Positions 59,589 through 64,000 of a stretch of DNA of 64,000 bases are shown here, one piece after another. Source of the stretch: Fodinicola acaciae. Lineage in GTDB: Bacteria > Actinomycetota > Actinomycetes > Mycobacteriales > HKI-0501. The stretch's first letter is position 1, and the number at the start of each line of letters is the position of its first letter. The DNA lies in NCBI RefSeq assembly GCF_010993745.1, contig NZ_WOTN01000002.1:186001-250000 (forward strand). Direction: 5' to 3'. A model generated the notes under the pieces. It did no database searches. It was given only the letters and a program-made list of their open reading frames with translations, and had not been told where the DNA came from. The position numbers and the translations under genes are program-made.

Positions 59589-60356
59589 TCAGCGGTGCGC
59601 GACGACGAAGACGCGGCGAAACGGCAGCAGCGTACGACCGTCGACCACCGGATACGCCTCGGCCAGCCGCGGCTCCAGCGCGGCCACGAAGGCGGCGTAG
59701 TCCGACGGCGACAGCGCTTGCCGCGCCGGACGCAGAGCCGTGCCGCTCATCCACCTCAACACCGGATGCTCGCCCTCGACGGCCGGCAGTACGTGCAGAT
59801 ACGTCGTCTCCCAGGCGTCGACCACGCACCCCAGGTCCATCAGCCGCGTGGCGTACGCGGAAGGAGTGTCGACGGCGCCACTGCCGCGCAGCCCGGTCAG
59901 CTGTCCAGACCATGGACCGGAAGCGGCCACCTCGTGCATGAGTACGTGCGACGGCGAGTCGAAGTTGCCCGGCACCTGGAAGGCCAGCCACGCGTCGGCG
60001 TTGAGCAGCGGGATCCACTCCGACAGCAGCTCGCGATGTGTAGGGACCCACTGCAAAGTGGCGTTGGAGATGACGACGTCGACGTCAGAAGAAGGCTTCC
60101 ACTCCTCGACCGCGCCCACCGAGAACGACACGTCGCCCGGCGACTCGAGCGCGCGCGAGATCATCTCCGGTGACGAGTCGATGCCGACGATCCGCGCCGA
60201 CGGCCAGCGAGCGGCAAGGGTGACGGTCTGGTCGCCGGGTCCGCACCCGAGGTCGACGACCGTACGCGGCGCGGCGGCTCCGATCCGTGCGACCAGGTCA
60301 TGGAACGGTCGCGACCGCTCGTCGGCGAACTTCAGATACGTGCCTGGATCCCACAT
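59589..60356 (-). CDS. tam: Trans-aconitate 2-methyltransferase
   Basis: 255-aa SAM methyltransferase starting MWDPGTYLKFADERSRPFHDLVARI, nearly the family consensus of Tam. SAM motif I is VVDLGCGPGDQTVTLA; DVVISNATLQWVP and the late PFRRVFVVAHR complete the match. It methylates trans-aconitate, an inhibitor of the citric acid cycle, in the cytoplasm. The frame extends 34 codons upstream, but the M-W-D-P start is characteristic. Confidence 0.92.
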   Translation of the reverse strand: MWDPGTYLKFADERSRPFHDLVARIGAAAPRTVVDLGCGPGDQTVTLAARWPSARIVGIDSSPEMISRALESPGDVSFSVGAVEEWKPSSDVDVVISNATLQWVPTHRELLSEWIPLLNADAWLAFQVPGNFDSPSHVLMHEVAASGPWSGQLTGLRGSGAVDTPSAYATRLMDLGCVVDAWETTYLHVLPAVEGEHPVLRWMSGTALRPARQALSPSDYAAFVAALEPRLAEAYPVVDGRTLLPFRRVFVVAHR

Positions 60357-60442
60357 CCCGCTCTCCCAAGACGTACGTACGGTTTGCAACAACCATAGCA
60401 AGTGAGACCAGACACCAAAAGGACCACCTTTGACCGGCGACT

Positions 60443-60471
60443 TTGTTCCTACGTTCACAAGCGGTTACCGT
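60443..60471 (+). promoter_or_regulatory. Rex operator overlapping the rex-hem promoter
   Basis: TTGTTCCTACGTTCACAA (60443-60460) matches the Rex site TTGTGA-N6-TCACAA at 10 of 12 fixed positions. TTGTTC (60443-60448) with a 17-base spacer and TACCGT (60466-60471) form a promoter inside it, so Rex bound when NADH is low would block its own operon. A 7-base hairpin CCACCGG/CCGGTGG (60480-60506) follows in the leader. Confidence 0.75.
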
Positions 60472-60527
60472 TGACACGTCCACCGGCGGATCACCTGCTC
60501 CGGTGGGGTTACCGCACGTGAGAAACG

Positions 60528-61328
60528 GTGGAGAAGACGTTGTCCGACCTGCAGCCGACGGTACGACCCGACGGTCGGCTACCCGACGCCACGGTCGCCA
60601 GGCTCCCGGTCTACCTCCGCGCGCTGCACACGCTCGCCGAGAGCGGCTCGGAGACGGTCAGCTCCGAGGAGCTGGCCCAGCTGACCGGCGTCGGCTCGGC
60701 GAAGCTGCGCAAGGACCTCTCGCATCTGGGCTCGTTCGGCACCCGCGGCGTCGGCTACGAGGTCCGGATGCTTATCGAGCTCATCTCGACGACCCTCGGA
60801 CTCAACCGTTCCTGGCCGGTGGCACTGGTCGGCATCGGTAACCTTGGCCACGCACTCGCCGGGTACGCGGGATTCGCGTCACGGGGCTTCCGGATCGCAG
60901 CGCTGCTGGACGCCGATCCGGCGACCGTCGGCGAGGTGGTGGAGGGCTTGACCGTGCGGCACGTGGACGAGCTGCCAGAGGTGGTCACCGAGCACCAGGT
61001 GTCGATCGGCGTGATCACCGTGCCGCCGACCGCCGCCCAGCAGGTCGCCGACCGGCTGGTGGCGGCCGGTGTACGCAGCATCCTCAACTTCGCACCGTGC
61101 GTGCTGCAGGTGCCCGACGGGGTCGAGGTGCGCAAGGTGGATCTGGCCATCGAGCTGCAGATCCTGTCCTTCCACGAGCACCGGCGGCTGGAAGCGGCCA
61201 AGCAGCCGGCGGACAATCAGAGCAAGAACGGCGTGTTGCCGTCGAGCCTGAAGCCGAGCAATCTCAAGCGGCGCGCCCTGCGCCGGTTTCCCGGCAAGGG
61301 CGTCAACGAAGAGGTGATCGGCGGATGA
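60528..61328 (+). CDS. rex: Redox-sensing transcriptional repressor Rex
   Basis: 266-aa repressor. The winged helix is VARLPVYLRALHTLAESGSETVSSEELAQLTGVGSAKLRKDLSHLGSFGTRGVGYEV; the Rossmann motif is VALVGIGNLGHAL; the C-terminal swap helix region is ILSFHEHRRLEA. Rex releases DNA when NADH/NAD+ rises. In actinomycetes it controls its own operon and respiratory genes such as cydABCD. GTG start. The C-terminal tail of about 30 basic residues is longer than in many Rex proteins. Stop overlaps the hemA ATG. Confidence 0.95.
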   Translation: MEKTLSDLQPTVRPDGRLPDATVARLPVYLRALHTLAESGSETVSSEELAQLTGVGSAKLRKDLSHLGSFGTRGVGYEVRMLIELISTTLGLNRSWPVALVGIGNLGHALAGYAGFASRGFRIAALLDADPATVGEVVEGLTVRHVDELPEVVTEHQVSIGVITVPPTAAQQVADRLVAAGVRSILNFAPCVLQVPDGVEVRKVDLAIELQILSFHEHRRLEAAKQPADNQSKNGVLPSSLKPSNLKRRALRRFPGKGVNEEVIGG

Positions 61329-62656
61329 GCATCCTGGTGGTCGGCCTGTCCCACCACACCGCGAGCGTCGCTCTGCTGGAGAAAGCGGTGGCCGGCACGG
61401 CCGACCGTCCGGCGTTGACCAGGGACCTGCTGGCCGGCCCGAACGTCGGCGAGGTCGTCGTCCTTTCCACCTGCAACCGCGTCGAGCTCTACGCCACGGT
61501 CGCGACCTTCCACGGCGGCCTGCACGACGTCAGTACGGTGCTGGCCGGCCGACTCGGCGTCGACATCGGCGACCTGGCGCAGTCGTTGTACGTGCACTAC
61601 GCCGACGACGCCGTGCAGCACCTGTTCGAGGTCGCCGGCGGCCTGGACTCGATGGTGGTCGGCGAGAGCCAGATCCTCGGCCAGCTGCGCGGCGCGTACA
61701 ACGCGGCCGCCGAGCTCGGCGCGCCGGGCCGGCTGCTGCACGAGCTGATGCAACAGGCACTGCGGGTCGGCAAGCGCGTACACACCGAGACCGGCATCGA
61801 CCGCGCCGGCCAGTCGGTGGTCAGCCTCGCGCTGCAGGTCGGCTCGGCCGCGACCAGGCCGGTCGCCGGTGCGTCCGCGCTGGTCATCGGCGCTGGCTCG
61901 ATGGGCGCGCTGGTCGCCGCCACGCTGCTGCGCTCCGGGGTCGAGTCGCTGACGCTGGCCAACCGGTCCGGCATCCGGGCCGCGCGGCTCGCGCGCACGC
62001 TGGAAACCCCGGTCGACGTCGTACGGTTCGACGACCTGCCGCGGGCACTGCGTAGGGCCGACATCGTGGTCACCGCGACCGCGTCGACCGCGACCGTGCT
62101 CACCGTCGAGACGCTCGGCGACGCGCGTCCGCAGCTGGTCATCGACCTGGCGGTGCCGCGTGACGTCGACCCCGCGGTCGGCGAGCTCGACGGCGTACAC
62201 CTGGTCGACATCGCCTCGCTCGGCGATCAGGCGCACAGCGACGCGGTCGCCGTGCAGGCGGAGGTGACGGCGGCAAACGCGATCGTCGCCGAGGAGGTCG
62301 CGGCTTTCCTGGCCTGGCAACGGTCGGTCGACGTGACACCGACGGTCGCCGCGCTGCGGGCGCGTGCCGACGAGGTCGTGGCCTCCGAGCTCGGCCGGCT
62401 GTCGTCGCGGCTGCCGGACCTCGATGACCACAGTCGGTCAGAGGTCGAGCGGACGGTACGCCGCGTGGTCGCCACGCTGCTGCACGTGCCGACCGTACGG
62501 GTGAAGGAACTGGCCAGCTCGCCGAACGGCCAGGCGTACGCCTCCGCACTGCGCGAGCTCTTCGGCCTGGACACGGCGGCGGCCGCGGCTCCGGCGGTGT
62601 TCTCCGCCAACGAGGCGGTCGCGCCGGTGGTCACGACAACGGATGGTGAGGCATGA
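61325..62656 (+). CDS. hemA: Glutamyl-tRNA reductase
   Basis: 443-aa enzyme; MSILVVGLSHHTASVALLEK and the catalytic Cys at 50 in LSTCNRVELY are diagnostic. The substrate-binding GGLDSMVVGESQILGQLRGAY and NADPH-binding VIGAGSMGALVAATL motifs and the C-terminal dimerisation helix are intact. Reduces glutamyl-tRNA to glutamate-1-semialdehyde, the first step of tetrapyrrole synthesis. ATG overlaps the rex stop (ATGA). Confidence 0.97.
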   Translation: MSILVVGLSHHTASVALLEKAVAGTADRPALTRDLLAGPNVGEVVVLSTCNRVELYATVATFHGGLHDVSTVLAGRLGVDIGDLAQSLYVHYADDAVQHLFEVAGGLDSMVVGESQILGQLRGAYNAAAELGAPGRLLHELMQQALRVGKRVHTETGIDRAGQSVVSLALQVGSAATRPVAGASALVIGAGSMGALVAATLLRSGVESLTLANRSGIRAARLARTLETPVDVVRFDDLPRALRRADIVVTATASTATVLTVETLGDARPQLVIDLAVPRDVDPAVGELDGVHLVDIASLGDQAHSDAVAVQAEVTAANAIVAEEVAAFLAWQRSVDVTPTVAALRARADEVVASELGRLSSRLPDLDDHSRSEVERTVRRVVATLLHVPTVRVKELASSPNGQAYASALRELFGLDTAAAAAPAVFSANEAVAPVVTTTDGEA

Positions 62657-63627
62657 CCCCTGGAGACACGTCTCTAGGTCAGCAGACGATGATCGGCACG
62701 GTGAGACTGGGGACGCGCGCCAGCAAACTGGCGCTGGCGCAGTCCGGCACCGTCGCCGACGCACTCGACCGGTGTCCAGGCTGCACGGTCGAGATCGTGC
62801 ACGTCACGACGCACGGCGACACCTCACACGCACCGATCGCCGAGCTCGGCAGCACCGGTGTCTTCACGTCCGCTCTGCGCGAAGCGTTGCTGTCCGGCGA
62901 CATCGACATCGCCGTGCACTCGTACAAGGACCTGCCGACCGCGCCGGCGCCGGGGATTTCCCTTGCCGCGGTGCCAAAACGCGAGAACCCGGCGGACGTG
63001 CTGGTGGCCCGCGACGGCCTCACGCTGGCGACGCTGCCGCCCGGTGCGCGGGTCGGCACCGGCGCGCCGCGGCGCGTGTCGCAACTGCGAGCCTTCCGCG
63101 CGGATTTGGAAATCGTGCCAATTCGCGGAAACATTGACACCCGGATGGGAAAGGTCACGGGTGGAGAGCTGGATGCGGTGGTCATCGCGTACGCGGGGGT
63201 GTCCCGGCTGGGACGGCTCGCCGACGTCACGGAGGTCATCGCCGACGACATCGTGCTGCCGGCCCCGGCGCAGGGTGCGCTCGCGGTGGAATGCCGCACC
63301 GAGGGTCCGCTCGCGGACATGCTCACGATCCTCGACGATCCGAACTCCCGCGCGGCGGTGGCCGCCGAGCGCGCGGTGCTGGCCGAGGTCGACCTCGCGA
63401 CCTCGGTCTGGTGCGACTCGACCGTGGCCGCGCACGCGGTCCCGGCGGTTGGCGAAGACGGCGAGGTGACGCTGGCGCTCACCGCCAGCGTGACCGCGAC
63501 CGACGGGTCGGACGCCATCCGGATGTCCGCCACTGGAAACGTACGTGACGCCGACGGCCTCGGCCGGCGCCTTGCCGCCGCGCTGCTGGACGCCGGTGCT
63601 GCCGAACTGATGGAGAAGAGAACCTAA
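62653..63627 (+). CDS. hemC: Porphobilinogen deaminase (hydroxymethylbilane synthase)
   Basis: 324-aa enzyme. VRLGTRASKLALAQSG, HSYKDLPTA, VGTGAPRRVSQLRAFRADLEIVPIRGNIDTRMGKV and LPAPAQGALAVECR are hallmark segments. The dipyrromethane-carrying Cys is expected near residue 250; here it is Cys 254 in an unusual context, SVWCDSTVAAHA, rather than the usual GCSAPV or GGCQVP. Polymerises four porphobilinogens to hydroxymethylbilane. ATG overlaps the hemA stop (ATGA). A start at the internal ATG of MIGTVRLG is possible. Confidence 0.93.
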   Translation: MTPGDTSLGQQTMIGTVRLGTRASKLALAQSGTVADALDRCPGCTVEIVHVTTHGDTSHAPIAELGSTGVFTSALREALLSGDIDIAVHSYKDLPTAPAPGISLAAVPKRENPADVLVARDGLTLATLPPGARVGTGAPRRVSQLRAFRADLEIVPIRGNIDTRMGKVTGGELDAVVIAYAGVSRLGRLADVTEVIADDIVLPAPAQGALAVECRTEGPLADMLTILDDPNSRAAVAAERAVLAEVDLATSVWCDSTVAAHAVPAVGEDGEVTLALTASVTATDGSDAIRMSATGNVRDADGLGRRLAAALLDAGAAELMEKRT

Positions 63628-63629
63628 AG

Positions 63630-64000
63630 ATGTCCCGGAAAACCACCGGCCAGATCACCTTCGTCGGGGCTGGGCCCGGCGACCCCGGCCTGCTCACGCA
63701 GCGCGCGTACGCGGCGCTGGAAAAGGCCGAGCACCTGGTGCACGACAACGGCATACCGAAGGTGATCCTGCAGCTGCTGACCGCGAAGGCTCCCGAGGGC
63801 CTGGAGATCAGCGTCGCCGAGGGTGCCTCCGGTGACGTGGCCAAGGTGCTGCTCTCCGGTGCGCGGTCCGGCCGCTCGGTCGTACGCCTCGTCTCCGGCG
63901 ACCCGTTCTCCTCCGACTCGGTCGTGAAGGAGGCGCAGGCGGTCGCGCGCACCAACGTGCCTTTCGAGGTCGTGCCGGGCATCAGCCACGCCGGCGGGGT
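63630..64000 (+). CDS. Uroporphyrinogen-III C-methyltransferase, probably fused to uroporphyrinogen-III synthase (partial)
   Basis: First 123 residues only; the window ends inside the gene. ITFVGAGPGDPGLLTQRAYAAL, VRLVSGDPF and EVVPGISHAGG are the SAM-binding loops of the CobA/SUMT (tetrapyrrole methylase) domain. In actinomycetes this position after hemC is taken by a CobA-HemD fusion, so the missing part probably carries HemD. It makes precorrin-2 and uroporphyrinogen III. ATG two bases after the hemC stop. Confidence 0.88.
   Translation, partial: MSRKTTGQITFVGAGPGDPGLLTQRAYAALEKAEHLVHDNGIPKVILQLLTAKAPEGLEISVAEGASGDVAKVLLSGARSGRSVVRLVSGDPFSSDSVVKEAQAVARTNVPFEVVPGISHAGG

Noticed and set aside
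1-64000. A defence island, prophage or antibiotic biosynthetic cluster
   Set aside because: No phage structural genes, restriction or CRISPR genes, PKS/NRPS modules or terpene synthases were recognised; the single MGT glycosyltransferase is not enough.

Overview
The window is a high-GC chromosome segment from an actinomycete (Actinomycetota). Supporting signs are the rex-hemA-hemC-cobA/hemD order at the right end, a c-di-AMP riboswitch in front of an NlpC/P60 hydrolase, a DUF222-HNH gene with a leaderless-type promoter, an SARP-type (BTAD) regulator, frequent GTG and TTG starts, and many ATGA/GTGA stop-start overlaps. I cannot fix the genus. No rRNA, tRNA, CRISPR array, prophage or plasmid origin was seen.

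Layout. 0-8.3 kb: a SAM methyltransferase, a flavin monooxygenase, a very large secreted GH116-type glycosidase with three inserted repeat modules, a DUF2625 protein and an ArsR-SRPBCC-VOC operon. 8.3-18.5 kb: a small helical protein, a carbohydrate ABC importer (binding protein plus two permeases, no ATPase) behind a LacI-type operator, a divergent BTAD regulator fused to a membrane domain, an ECF sigma factor with two envelope genes, a nitroreductase, a TerD-CAP fusion and an NlpC/P60 hydrolase under a c-di-AMP riboswitch. 18.9-29.8 kb: a flavin monooxygenase, a polysaccharide deacetylase, a TetR/rhodanese pair, a second sugar ABC importer, an HSL-type esterase, a membrane protein with a macrolide-type glycosyltransferase, and a NarL-type two-component system. 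29.9-32.1 kb: a DUF222-HNH gene with a broken 5' end and a decayed IS5-family insertion. 32.3-41.5 kb: a GNAT acetyltransferase, an ECF sigma fused to a zinc finger and membrane anchor, an acyl-CoA synthetase with a double TetR repressor, a hairpin MITE-like element, a tyrosine phosphatase, a large LuxR (LAL) regulator and a flavin-binding oxidoreductase.

41.7-53.0 kb is the most coherent accessory region. It is one operon of eight secreted carbohydrate-active proteins behind a single TTGACA/TACATT promoter: GH105, a frameshifted polysaccharide lyase, GH28, GH29-like with an F5/8-type domain, GH27, GH18, GH8, and a CBM-FN3-GSDH oxidoreductase. The set suits removal of pectin side chains and attack on plant or fungal cell wall. 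The two importers elsewhere in the window could take up products, but both lack an ATPase gene and presumably share one encoded elsewhere.

53.0-60.4 kb holds a surface FN3 protein, MarR, an aminotransferase, VOC, an alpha/beta hydrolase, a GT-C-like membrane protein and a trans-aconitate methyltransferase. 60.5-64 kb is core: the redox repressor Rex, with a visible operator, leads the tetrapyrrole operon hemA-hemC-cobA/hemD, whose last gene is cut by the window edge.

Three places (14856, about 31048, about 43403) look like one-base losses in short homopolymers. They may be real frameshifts or assembly errors and should be checked before genes are called broken.
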